Assembly (NCBI GenBank): GCA_019787685.1
Contig: JAHNUO010000095.1
Span: forward strand, 1-17,500
Direction of reading: 5' to 3'
Source of the DNA: Chiua virens
Lineage: Eukaryota > Basidiomycota > Agaricomycetes > Boletales > Boletaceae
DNA length: 17,500 nt
Below the pieces are notes generated by a model. That model was not told the DNA's origin and ran no database searches. It saw nothing but the letters and a program-made list of their open reading frames with translations. A program made the position numbers and the translations under genes. Positions 7,316-16,686 of the stretch are shown one piece after another. Numbering within the stretch: position 1 is the first letter of the stretch; each line of letters starts with the position of its first letter.

Positions 7316-9303
7316 TCGTCGACAGTGGCCAGTCTGTTGGACAGTTCGGCGAGTATGAGTTTCAAAAAAAAATTCCAATCGTTATGTTTCCGATCGGCAT
7401 ACATTTTCCCAGCTCGCATCAATCGTTTGACGATGAGTTGGGCAAAATTCAGACACAAAATTTTTTCGTCGACCGTGGCCGCCTGGTGGGCTCCTGGTGG
7501 CCGCCACGGCGAGCATGAGTTTCAAAAAAAAATTCCAATCGTTATGTTTCCGATCGGCATACCATTTTCCCAGCTCGCATCAATCGTTTGACGATGAGTT
7601 GGGCAAAATTCAGACACAAAAATTTTTTCGGTCGACCGTTGCCGCCTGGTGGGCTCCTGGTGGCCGCCACGGCGAGCATGAGTTTCAAAAAAAATTCCAA
7701 TCGTTATGTTTCCGATCGGCATACCATTTTCCCAGCTCGCATCAATCGTTTGACGATGAGTTGGGCAAAATTCAGACACAAAAATTTTTTCGTCGACCGT
7801 GCCGCCTGGTGGGCTCCTGGTGGCCGCCACGGCGAGCATGAGTTTCAAAAAAAAATTCCAATCGTTATGTTTCCGATCGGCATACCATTTTCCCAGCTCG
7901 CATCAATCGTTTGACGATGAGTTGGGCAAAATTCAGACACAAAAATTTTTTCGTCGACCGTGCCGCCTGGTGGGCTCCTGGTGGCCGCCACGGCGAGCAT
8001 GAGTTTCAAAAAAAAAATTCCAATCGTTATGTTCCGATCGGCATACCATTTTTCCCAGCTCGCATCAATCGTTTGACGATGAGTTGGGCAAAATTCAGAC
8101 ACAAAAATTTTTTCGTCGACCGTGCCGCCTGGTGGGCTCCTGGTGGCCGCCACGGCGAGCATGAGTTTCAAAAAAAAATTCCAATCGTTATGTTTCCGAT
8201 CGGCATACCATTTTCCCAGCTCGCATCAATCGTTTGACGATGAGTTGGGCAAAATTCAGACACAAAAATTTTTTCGTCGACCGTGCCGCATGGTGGGCTC
8301 CTGGTGGCCGCCACGGCGAGCATGAGTTTCAAAAAAAAAATTCCAATCGTTATGTTTCCGATCGGCATACCATTTTCCCAGCTCGCATCAATCGTTTGAC
8401 GATGAGTTGGGCAAAATTCAGACACAAAAATTTTTTTCTCGACCGTGCCGCCTGGTGGGCTCCTGGTGGCCGCCACGGCGAGCATGAGTTTCAAAAAAAA
8501 AATTCCAATCGTTATGTTTCCGATCGGCATACCATTTTCCCAGCTCGCATCAATCGTTTGACGATGAGTTGGGCAAAATTCAGACACAAAAATTTTTTCG
8601 TCGACCGTGCCGCCTGGTGGGCTCCTGGTGGCCGCCACGGCGAGCATGAGTTTCAAAAAAAAATTCCAATCGTTATGTTTCCGATCGGCATACCATTTTC
8701 CCAGCTCGCATCAATCGTTTGACGATGAGTTGGGCAAAATTCAGACACAAAAATTTTTTCGTCGACCGTGCCGCCTGGTGGGCTCCTGGTGGCCGCCACG
8801 GCGAGCATGAGTTTCAAAAAAAAATTCCAATCGTTATGTTTCCGATCGGCATACCATTTTCCCAGCTCGCATCAATCGTTTGACGATGAGTTGGGCAAAA
8901 TTCAGACACAAAAATTTTTTCGTCGACCGTGCCGCCTGGTGGGCTCCTGGTGGCCGCCACGGCGAGCATGAGTTTCAAAAAAAAATTCCAATCGTTATGT
9001 TTCCGATCGGCATACCATTTTCCCAGCTCGCATCAATCGTTTGACGATGAGTTGGGCAAAATTCAGACACAAAAATTTTTTCGTCGACCGTGCCGCCTGG
9101 TGGGCTCCTGGTGGCCGCCACGGCGAGCATGAGTTTCAAAAAAAATTCCAATCGTTATGTTTCCGATCGGCATACCATTTTCCCAGCTCGCATCAATCGT
9201 TTGACAATGAGTTGGGCAAAATTCAAGACACAAGATTTTTTTTCGCTCGCATCAATCGTTTGACGATAAGTTGGGCAAAATTCAAGACACAAGATTTTTT
9301 TCG
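7316..9303 (+). repeat. Intergenic-spacer tandem array, 12 copies of a ~161-bp unit
   Basis: The ATG within CGAGCATGAGTTTC can be followed at 7355, 7515, 7678, 7838, 7999, 8161, 8322, 8484, 8646, 8807, 8968 and 9129, giving spacings of 160-163 bp. In order, each unit has an A run of 7-10, ATTCCAATCGTTATG, CCGATCGG, CCCAGCTCGCATCAATCG, GGGCAAAATTCAGACAC, an AAAAATTTTTT tract, CGTCGACCGTG and a GC block with the inverted repeat GTGGC-C-GCCAC. The first copy is diverged in the GC block and the last is interrupted; the inner copies are almost identical apart from homopolymer lengths and rare substitutions. This is typical of rDNA spacer subrepeats, which are often homogenised and can act as enhancers, spacer promoters or fork barriers; none of these roles is shown by sequence alone. 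Open frames on both strands here are by-products. Confidence 0.95.
9187..9303 (+). repeat. Half-unit (~59 bp) tandem duplication at the array edge
   Basis: The CTCGCATCAATCG...TTTTTCG half of the 161-bp unit is present twice in direct succession, at 9187-9245 and 9246-9303. Both share the variant ATTCAAGACACAAGATT instead of ATTCAGACACAAAAATT, so they arose from one another after diverging from the main array. Confidence 0.85.
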
Positions 9304-9607
9304 CCAACCTGATGGCATCATACAAATTATACCACAGTGTAGGCACGGGGAGGGGTTGCGATTGATTGTAGGATATTCGATTTATTCTACGAGCAAATTT
9401 TCCCATAGTGGAGGTACAGGCGTGAATTTCAGTTTTTGGGGCCCTTATTCTCTCTCTCACACCCTTGTTTAACCAGAAACGATTTTACACGTCCATTAGC
9501 ACATATTTCCGTGCCCACGGACTTTTTTATCGTTCCAGTCACCTGGGTGCCCATGTCGTGTACCGGCCAAAGCTTCCAAATAATCGGACGTCCACAAAAA
9601 AACCAAG
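9304..9607 (+). other. Unique spacer sequence, no gene recognised
   Basis: About 300 bp of non-repetitive spacer lies between the array and the T tract. I see no coding frame with protein-like character, no rRNA and no clear repeat. Confidence 0.5.
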
Positions 9608-9697
9608 TTTTTTTTTTTTTTTTTGCCGGGATTCGAACCCGGGACCCACGGCTTGCGAGTCAAAGACGCTATGGTCATCGCCACCAAGCCGCACAGG
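9608..9697 (-). repeat. tRNA-like sequence with A tract (SINE head or tRNA retro-pseudogene)
   Basis: Read on the minus strand, this has GGCTTGGTGG followed by TAGCG, which resembles a pol III A box and D arm, and then a perfect T arm, CCGGG-TTCGAAT-CCCGG, containing the B box GGTTCGAATCC (about 9630-9640). It is followed directly by 17 A residues (T17 at 9608-9624 on the + strand). No acceptor stem can form, because the bases after the T arm are the A tract, so it is not a functional tRNA gene. An A tail right after a tRNA-like head suggests a retroposed fragment. I find no clear target duplication. The anticodon arm is too distorted to assign an amino acid. Confidence 0.55.
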
Positions 9698-10046
9698 CAG
9701 GAGCGTGCAAGAGAGCACTTAAACTGCGCATCGGAAGTATTGTACATGTATGTATATATATCATCGCTGGCATTTGTCTTTTTATGCATCTAAATGAATT
9801 ATTACATTAATATAGATTTTTAAAAAAATAAAAAAAGATTTATTAAACAAAAAGAATGCGACACTATTGGAAATTGAACCCACGACCAGATGAAAGCAAT
9901 TATATTTAGATTATGAAAAACACACAATCTAAATAATATTTGTAAAAAAATCGACAAGGATAATGCACTATTAATAGTAATAATCGTATGATAATATTAA
10001 TTAAAAATAGAAGATAGAAAGCTTTAGTGCCCACCCCTGTATGTAT
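9698..10046 (+). other. AT-rich spacer, no gene recognised
   Basis: This is AT-rich sequence with A runs around 9820-9860 and 9940-9960. A weak B-box-like GGTTCAATTTCC lies on the minus strand at about 9869-9880, but no A box or stem supports it. Nothing else is recognised. Confidence 0.5.
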
Positions 10047-10405
10047 GCATTTGTATTTAGCCAGGTTTCAGTTTGATACATACCTCTGTAAGTATGCAAT
10101 TTAAAAAGTTTAGCCGGGTTTCAAACACGCGCAGGCAGCATTGATAATGAATGCATGCCAACACACACACGCAATTGTACGGGTACACACACACACGTTC
10201 ACGCAAGCGCACGCATTTATATTTAGCCAGGTTTCAGTTTGATACATACCTCTGTAAGTATGCAATTTAAAAAGTTTAGCCGGGTTTAAACAAGCGCAGG
10301 CAGCATTGATAATGAATGCATATCAATGGTATGACAGTGTATAACACAAACACACACGCGCAATTGTACGGGTACACACACACACACGTTCACGCAAGCG
10401 CACGC
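10047..10405 (+). repeat. Two-copy direct repeat (~166-bp period) in the spacer
   Basis: Copy 1 is about 10047-10212 and copy 2 about 10213-10405. Shared blocks are ATTTAGCCAGGTTTCAG, TACCTCTGTAAGTATGC, AAAGTTTAGCCGGGTTT, CGCAGGCAGCATTGATAATG, CAATTGTACGGGTACAC and TTCACGCAAGCGCACGC. Copy 2 has about 30 extra bases near 10322-10350. The second copy runs into the CA microsatellite. Confidence 0.85.
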
Positions 10406-10430
10406 GCACGCACACGCACACGCACACACA

Positions 10431-10485
<55 letters not shown>

Positions 10486-10495
10486 GCACACACAT
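10406..10495 (+). repeat. CA-rich microsatellite
   Basis: An imperfect CGCA/CACG run leads into a pure (CA) tract of about 25 units at 10433-10483, then CGCGCACACACA. It is simple sequence; histidine/threonine-rich or cysteine/valine-rich open frames across it are artefacts. Confidence 0.95.
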
Positions 10496-10592
10496 TCAAT
10501 AATACAGCGGTGTTTTATATATGTTCACACTATTCGAAGCAATATCGCAGTGTTTTAATATAATTACAAAAACTCGCGATTTTATTAACATA

Positions 10593-12352
10593 ACATCGAT
10601 CCGATAAACGATATGCATGGTGAATTTACCGTGCATATGGAATTCATTTGGATAGACGATCACCTGGACATATCAGAAAAAAGACTATATGCATGGCGCA
10701 TTTACCGTGCATATGACTTCATTGGATAGACGACCACTTGGACATCGATCCGATAAAACGAATATGCAATGTGAATTTACCGTACATATGACTTCAGTGG
10801 ATAGCGACCACTTTGACATCGATCAGATAAACGAATATGCATGTGAATTTACCGGGCATATGACTTCAATTGGATAGACGACCACTTGACATCGATCAGA
10901 TAAAACGAATATGCATGGTGATTTACCGTGCATATGACTCAATTGGATAGTACGACCACTTGGACATCGATCAGATAAAACGAATATGCAAGGTGAATTT
11001 ACCGTCCATATGACTTTCAGTTGGATAGCCGACCACTTGGACATCGATCCGATAAAACGAATATGCAAGGTGAATTTACCGTGCATATGACTTCAGTTGG
11101 ATAGCCGACCACTTGGACATCGATCAGATAAAACGAATATGCAGGTGAATTTACCGTACATATGACTTCAGTTGGATAGCCGCCACTTGGACTCGATCAG
11201 ATAAAACGAATATGCATGGTGAAGTTACCGTGCATATGACTTCAATTGGATAGACGACCACTTGGACATCGATCAGATAAAACGAATATGCAAGGTGAAT
11301 TTACCGTGCATATGACTTCAGTTGGATAGCCGACCACTTGGACATCGATCAGATAAAACGAATATGCAATGGTGAATTTACCGTGCATATGACTTCAGTT
11401 GGATAGCCGACCACTTGGACATCGATCCGATAAAACGAATATGCAAGGGTGAATTTACCGTGCATATGACTTCAGTGGTAGCCGACCACCTTGACATCGA
11501 TCAGATAAAACGAATATGCAAGGTGAATTACCGTGCATATGACTTCAGTTGGATAGCCGACCACTTGGACATCGATCCGATAAAACGAATATGCAAGGGG
11601 AATTTACCGTGCATATGACTTCAGTTGGATAGCCGACCACCTTGGACATCGATCCGATTAAAACGAATATGCAAGGTGAATTTACCGTGCATATGACTTC
11701 AGTTGGATAGCACGACCAACCTGGACATCGATCAGATAAAACGATATGCAAGGTGAATTTACCGTGCATATGACTTCAGTGGATAGCGACCACTTGGACA
11801 GCGATCCGATCATAAACGAATATGCAAGTGAATTTACCGTGCATATGACTTCAGTGGATAGCCGACCACTTGGACATCGATCCCGATTATAAACGAATAT
11901 GCAAGGTGAATTTACCGTGCATATGACTTCAGTTGGATAGCCGACCACCTGCATCGACTCAGATAAAACGAATATGCAAGTGAATTTACCGTGCATATGA
12001 CTTCAGTTGGATAGCCGACCACTTGGACATCGATCCGATAAAACGAATATGCAAGGTGAATCTACGTGCCTATGACTTCAGTTGGATAGCCGACACCTGG
12101 ACATCGATCAGATAAAACGAATATGCAAGGTGAATTTACGTGCATATGACTTCAGTTGGATAGCCGACCACTTGGACATCGATCGATAAACGAATATGCA
12201 AGGTGATTTACCGGCAATGACTTCAGTTGGATAGCCGACCACCTGGACATCGATCAGATAAAACGAATATGCATGGTGAATTTACCGTGCATATGACTTC
12301 AGTTGGATAGTCGATCCTGAAAAAACGAATATGCAAGGTGAATTTACCGTAC
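10593..12352 (+). repeat. Intergenic-spacer tandem array, about 24 copies of a ~76-bp unit
   Basis: Each unit reads, in order, CGATC(A/C)GATAAAACG, AATATGCAAGGTG, AATTTACCGTGCATATGAC, TTCAGTTGGATAGCCGACC and ACTTGGACAT. The TTTACC block recurs from about 10625 to 12342 at an average spacing of 75-76 bp. Every unit carries a dyad, ATGCA-n-GGT...ACC-n-TGCAT, with a 6-base centre. Copies near the start tend to have ATGGTG and AGACGACC, later ones AAGGTG and GCCGACC. Single-base losses are very frequent from copy to copy, unlike the 161-bp array. The array ends just before the inferred promoter, where pol I enhancer or spacer-promoter repeats usually lie in insects; the role is inferred from position. 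Confidence 0.94.
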
Positions 12353-12470
12353 CTGGTGCTATTGATCGATCTCGAGTGTGAACTCTATCCACCTGGATGC
12401 CATATGCACGGGGATTATACCGTGATAGTCAGATTGGTGGATCGAGAACCTCAGTGGAGCTATATCAATT
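12353..12470 (+). repeat. Diverged copy of the 76-bp unit next to the rRNA promoter
   Basis: From about 12398, CATATGCACGGGGATTATAC followed by CGTGATAGTC and ATTGGTGGATCGAG matches the order ATATGCA-GGTGA-TTTACCGTG-...-TTGGATAG of the 76-bp unit, with many substitutions. A unique stretch (12353-12397) precedes it. It may be the promoter-proximal ancestor of the array or simply an old decayed unit. Confidence 0.5.
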
Positions 12471-12495
12471 TTAAATTATATGTCGGGAAGGTGGT
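12471..12495 (+). promoter_or_regulatory. Candidate RNA polymerase I core promoter / start site
   Basis: TTAAATTATATGTCGGGAAG then GTGGTAG combines an AT-rich TATATG box with a following GG-rich step, as seen at insect rRNA start sites. It lies about 650 bp before 18S, a reasonable 5' ETS length, and directly after the spacer arrays. A start near 12484 is a guess. No start mapping is possible from sequence, so confidence is low. Confidence 0.35.
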
Positions 12496-13139
12496 AGTGT
12501 GTGCGGTGAATTGCGAGTACGGTCAGATCAACGCTTAATCAAACGCAAACGATTTTTGACTTGTTTACTTAGTGCATTCGATCCGTAAGAACGTGCTATT
12601 ATCAACATGCAGAGTACTGACATAGTCGTGGTGATACAGCGACTGAAAATAAGTTTTGTGTGTGCTAATAGTCGTGGTGCTTAAAAAACATAGCGACTGA
12701 AAATAAGTGTTGTGTGTGCAAAAAGTCGTGGTGCGTAAAAAACATAGCGACTGAAAATAAGTTTTGCGTGAGTTTGTGTGTCGTGGTAGCGACCGATAAA
12801 TAATTACCACCAAGTAAGGCGACGAGGAACGCTGGCACAGTACTAGTTGCTGTGTTGGGACAACCCTCTTGTGTCACCACCATAAACCATAAATCCAACC
12901 TCAAATTGAGGGACATCACTTCTAACAGTGTTTGGACTCGTATCGCAATCATGTCCTATTATACCAATAGACTTGGTGCAAACGATCGATGTAGTGTGTG
13001 TGTCAGTGTCATGTGGTGATGCTCTCCGTAAAACGAGAGTCACCGGCACTGATGATATGATTTACACATAGAGTAGGTTTCCATTGCATTCGTATTCCCG
13101 TAATACGGTGCATAAAATCGAAATATTAAATCTATCAAA
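12484..13139 (+). other. 5' external transcribed spacer (inferred extent)
   Basis: This is non-coding sequence from the candidate pol I start to the 18S 5' end. It holds four serial hairpins at 12624-12793, a CTCTC/GAGAG hairpin near 13023-13040, and CCGTAATACGG near 13096-13108. The 3' boundary is firm because the 18S start is clear; the 5' boundary depends on the promoter guess. Confidence 0.6.
12624..12793 (+). repeat. Serial ~46-55-bp repeats in the 5' ETS, each with an AGTCG/CGACT hairpin
   Basis: AGTCG and CGACT pair at 12624-12628 with 12640-12644, at 12670-12674 with 12694-12698, and at 12724-12728 with 12748-12752. A shorter GTCG/CGAC pair lies at 12780-12783 with 12790-12793. Between them CTGAAAATAAGTTTTG-like linkers recur. 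The paired ends are kept while loop length and sequence vary. Confidence 0.8.
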
Positions 13140-14365
13140 ATTCTGGTTGATCCTGCCAGTAGTTATATGCTTGTCTCAAAGATTAAGCCATGCATGTCTA
13201 AGTACAAGCAAAATAAAGTGAAACCGCAAAAGGCTCATTATATCAGTTATGGTTCCTTAGATCGTATCCACAATTACTTGGATAACTGTGGTAATTCTAG
13301 AGCTAATACATGCATTTAAAGAGAGACCGGAAACGGAATCTCTGCTTTTATTAGATTTAAACCAATGCGGTGTGCTTCGGTGCTCCACAAACAAATGGTT
13401 GAACTCTGGATAATTTGTTGATCGCATGGTCTCGTACCGGCGACGGATCTTTCAAATGTCTGCCCTATCAACTATTGAAGGTAGTGTCTTGGACTACCTT
13501 GGTTGCAACGGGTACGGGGAATCAGGGTTCGATTCCGGAGAGGGAGCCTGAGAAACGGCTACCACATCTAAGGAAGGCAGCAGGCGCGTAAATTACCCAC
13601 TCCCAGCACGGGGAGGTAGTGACGAAAAATAACAATACAAGACTCACATCCGAGGCCTTGTAATTGGAATGAGTACACTTTAAATCCTTTAACGAGGATC
13701 AATTGGAGGGCAAGTCTGGTGCCAGCAGCCGCGGTAATTCCAGCTCCAATAGCGTATATTAAAGTTGTTGCGGTTAAAACGTTCGTAGTTGAACTTGTGT
13801 TCCGCACGGGCTACTACCACAGGCTAGTTTACTAGTCCGGTAATTTGTCTTATCTTGTCTTGGCATTAGTCTTGGCAAAAGTGCGTGGACGTATTATCGG
13901 CGTGTTCGCTCTTGCAGCGTTCACATAAGCTCATTGCAGTGATCTTAACCGATTGTTGTTGTGAGCCGATACAAATTACTTTGAACAAATTAGAGTGCTT
14001 AAAGCAGGCTTGTAATGCCTGAATATTTTGTGCATGGAATAATGAAATAGGACATCTGTTCTACTTTCATTGGTTTAATAGACCAAGATGTAATGATTAA
14101 TGGAAGCAGTTGGGGGCATTAGTATTACAACGCGAGAGGTGAAATTCTTAGACCGTTGTAAGACTGACTAAAGCGAAAGCATTTGCCAAAGATGTTTTCA
14201 TTTAATCAAGAACGAAAGTTAGAGGTTCGAAGGCGATCAGATACCGCCCTAGTTCTAACCATAAACGATGCCAGCTAGCAATTGAGTGTAGCTACTACTA
14301 TGGCTCTTTCAGTCGCTTCTCGGGAAACCAAAGCTTTTGGGCTCCGGGGGAAGTATGGTTGCAAA

Positions 14366-14414
<49 letters not shown>

Positions 14415-14959
14415 GCGGCTTAATTTGACTCAACACGGGGAAAACTTACCAGGTCCGAACATAAATGAGTAAGACAGATTGATAGCTCTTTCTCGAATCT
14501 ATGGGTGGTGGTGCATGGCCGTTCTTAGTTCGTGGAGTGATTTGTCTGGTTAATTCCGATAACGAACGAGACTCAAATATATTAAATAGATGCAGTCAGG
14601 ATTATGACATTGAAACTTTGCATACTCTTTTGTTATGGTGGCCGCAAGGTTGCTAATAACATATTGTGGTGGTGTAGGTGGAGTCATACCTGTCTGTTTG
14701 TCTAAATAACCAAAGTAGACACTTGCTTCTTAAATGGACAAATTGTGTCTAACAATAATGAGATTGAGCATAACAGGTCTGTGATGCCCTTAGATGTCCT
14801 GGGCTGCACGCGCGCTACAATGAAGGTATCAACGTGTGTTTCCTAGGCCGAGAGGTCCGGGTAAACCGCTGAACCACCTTCTTGCTTGGGATTGTGAACT
14901 GAAACTGTTCACATGAACCTGGAATTCCCAGTAAGTGCGAGTCATTAACTCGCATTGAT

Positions 14960-15005
<46 letters not shown>

Positions 15006-15093
15006 AATTGTTTAGTGAGGTCTCCGGACGTGATCCGCTGCGACGCCTCGTGTGTTGCAGTTGCTTTACAGAAGTTGACCGAACTTGGTTATT

Positions 15094-15151
<58 letters not shown>
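13140..15151 (+). rRNA. 18S (small-subunit) ribosomal RNA
   Basis: The 5' end ATTCTGGTTGATCCTGCCAG (from 13140) and the 3' end GTAGGTGAACCTGCGGAAGG followed by ATCATTA (to 15151) are the standard termini. The length is about 2012 nt, close to that of fly 18S. Also present are GCCAGCAGCCGCGGTAATTC (near 13722) and GTACACACCGCCCGTCGC (near 14977). Compared with my recall of the conserved core, there are single-base differences at normally invariant places: GGGTACGGGG near 13511 (one A short), CATTTAATCAAG near 14199 (one T extra), CACGGGGAAAACTTACC near 14434 (one base extra) and GAGCATAACAGG near 14767 (one A short). Either the assembly is noisy here or this copy is decaying. Confidence 0.97.
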
Positions 15152-16513
15152 TTGATTTATTTCGTATTTGAACGCATACACGGCCGCTGGCCGAGAGAGA
15201 TGTTCGTCTCGCATTTTTGAACGCATACCCACCGGGTGCACGTGCTGCCTTGATTTCAGTGCGCTGTAGCCGAGCCTATTGCTCTTTGTGCGCTGTGTCT
15301 TTGACTGCCCTCGACGGAGCGCGATACACAGGATAGTAGCAATTTGATATAATGCAACGAACTCTCGACCATTGCCATGCCGATACCAGGCGTGTTGCAA
15401 CCACCGGACGTATTCGCATAATGGGCTTTAGCGAGCTCGCCGTGATGCGTCCCAAAGCCTCCCCTTTGGCATTCACATAGTCCGTCTGGCGCCGTGAATA
15501 TGGGAAGAAACACTTTTGTTTGCATTTATGAAATCCCGGTGCGCTAACACCTTCAAGCCGAACAGGACTGTGCATTGCGCACAGTTGTTTTAATAGGCTA
15601 GGGGATTCATTTGAGATAACTCTCAAGCAGAAATATACTCCATTCTTGTAGTGGAAGTGAAGAATATACATATTAGCAATCCTATGCTTTTCCTGCTATT
15701 GCATGTCGGTTACGTTTTGTTTGCAGTGTGATGTTTGCTCTTTCTCTGTTTCGTTGGTGCGGTCTTAGGCAATTGTGTCGTGAAAAACACAGTTATACCG
15801 CGGTATTTTGAGTGCTTTAAAAGAGAGGAGTGTAATATGCACACACCCGGCATTAGTGATGGTGATGGAGGGCATCTGGATTAACCAACGCACCACTGGC
15901 ACTTATCGGATACGGCAAGAATTACCGTTGACAAAAGGACAGCTGTGCACTGTTTGTTGCAAAGCGGACTGCTGATTGGGCTCTTCATGGCCTTAGGCAA
16001 TGCCTTCGCACTGGATTTCGAAGCAAACAATTATACCATATTTGAATAAGCATGACCGTGAGCGCAGACCAATGTGTTTTTTTTGGTCTATGTCATTTGT
16101 GTACATGGTCGTCGACAATTGTTTGTGGGTGAGATTCTTTGGGTTGGCGTTATGCCATATCATTGCGAGTGTGGTCTTTTGACAACTGCAATTGATATGT
16201 AACACTTATGCCACTGATTGTTAGAATGGTCTCGACTATCAATCGGACGGACATCCGAATTGATTATACCATCTCGTAGGTGTGGCCATTGACAAGTGTA
16301 CATATTTGGTTCAGTTATACCACGGAGTTTGAGTGCGTTAAAGCCCATCTCAGTCTGCTCAACAGTAGTATAGTGCGTCCGTTATTCGTCCGAGAAAGTG
16401 TGTTAAGCTGGCTGCGGTTTGAGATTTCGTAAATCGTGGACTCACAAGGATTATTTAACTGCTTGCAATCCTTGCCGCGTGATATGTTCTTTTCGTTACC
16501 AAACAATTATTCA
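15152..16513 (+). other. Internal transcribed spacer 1 (ITS1)
   Basis: About 1.36 kb lies between 18S and 5.8S, long for an insect. It starts with two TTTGAACGCATAC repeats (about 15167 and 15216) that flank two short hairpins, CGGCC/GGCCG and GAGA/TCTC. A diverged duplicated block occurs at 15791 and 16313. No gene is recognised; open frames inside are short and lack protein-like features. Confidence 0.93.
15791..16346 (+). repeat. Pair of diverged ~31-bp direct repeats within ITS1
   Basis: AGTTATACCGCGG then TTTTGAGTGCTTTAAA (15791-15821) resembles AGTTATACCACGG then GTTTGAGTGCGTTAAA (16313-16342), with about 26 of 31 positions equal. Shorter TTATACCA echoes lie near 16031 and 16264. They may be remnants of an old internal duplication of ITS1. 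Confidence 0.5.
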
Positions 16514-16686
16514 AACCCTAAGCGGGGGATCACTTGGCTCGTGGGTCGATGAAGAACGCAGCAAACTGCGTGCTGACATGTGAACTGCAGGACACATGAA
16601 CATCGACATTTTGAACGCATATTGCGGTCCATACTGACTAGTTTCCTAACCGAAGCTGTATGGACCACACATGGTTGAGGGTCGTT
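16514..16686 (+). rRNA. 5.8S ribosomal RNA (with unsplit or 2S-like 3' part)
   Basis: I recognise GGGTCGATGAAGAACGCAGC, TGTGAACTGCAGGACACATG and ACATTTTGAACGCATATTGC, with the usual 5' end AACCCTAAGCGG. The 3' part from about 16657 (ATGGTTGAGGGTCG) corresponds to what is a separate 2S rRNA in Drosophila. Between the two parts, GGTCCATAC (16626-16634) and GTATGGACC (16658-16666) form a perfect 9-bp stem closing a 23-base loop. Whether this loop is removed, as in higher flies, or kept, as in most other insects, cannot be seen here. The ends are accurate to a few bases. Confidence 0.95.

Noticed and set aside
7235..9132. Many overlapping open frames of 60-160 codons on both strands
   Set aside because: They are the same 161-bp repeat read in different frames; the repeat has few stops and its length slips between copies. 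No domain, start context or codon bias supports a protein.
9841..9890. Second tRNA-like B box on the minus strand (GGTTCAATTTCC)
   Set aside because: The T stem does not pair and no A box is seen, so it is too weak to call.
10286..10558. Open frames across the CA tract
   Set aside because: Pure dinucleotide repeats give endless Thr-His or Val-Cys runs; no gene is implied.
7316..12352. CRISPR-like look of regularly spaced repeats
   Set aside because: The units are contiguous with no unique spacers, there are no cas genes, and the context is an insect rDNA spacer.
15008..15671. Open frames at the 18S end and in ITS1
   Set aside because: They overlap the conserved 18S 3' end or ITS1, which is removed from pre-rRNA, and have no recognisable protein features.
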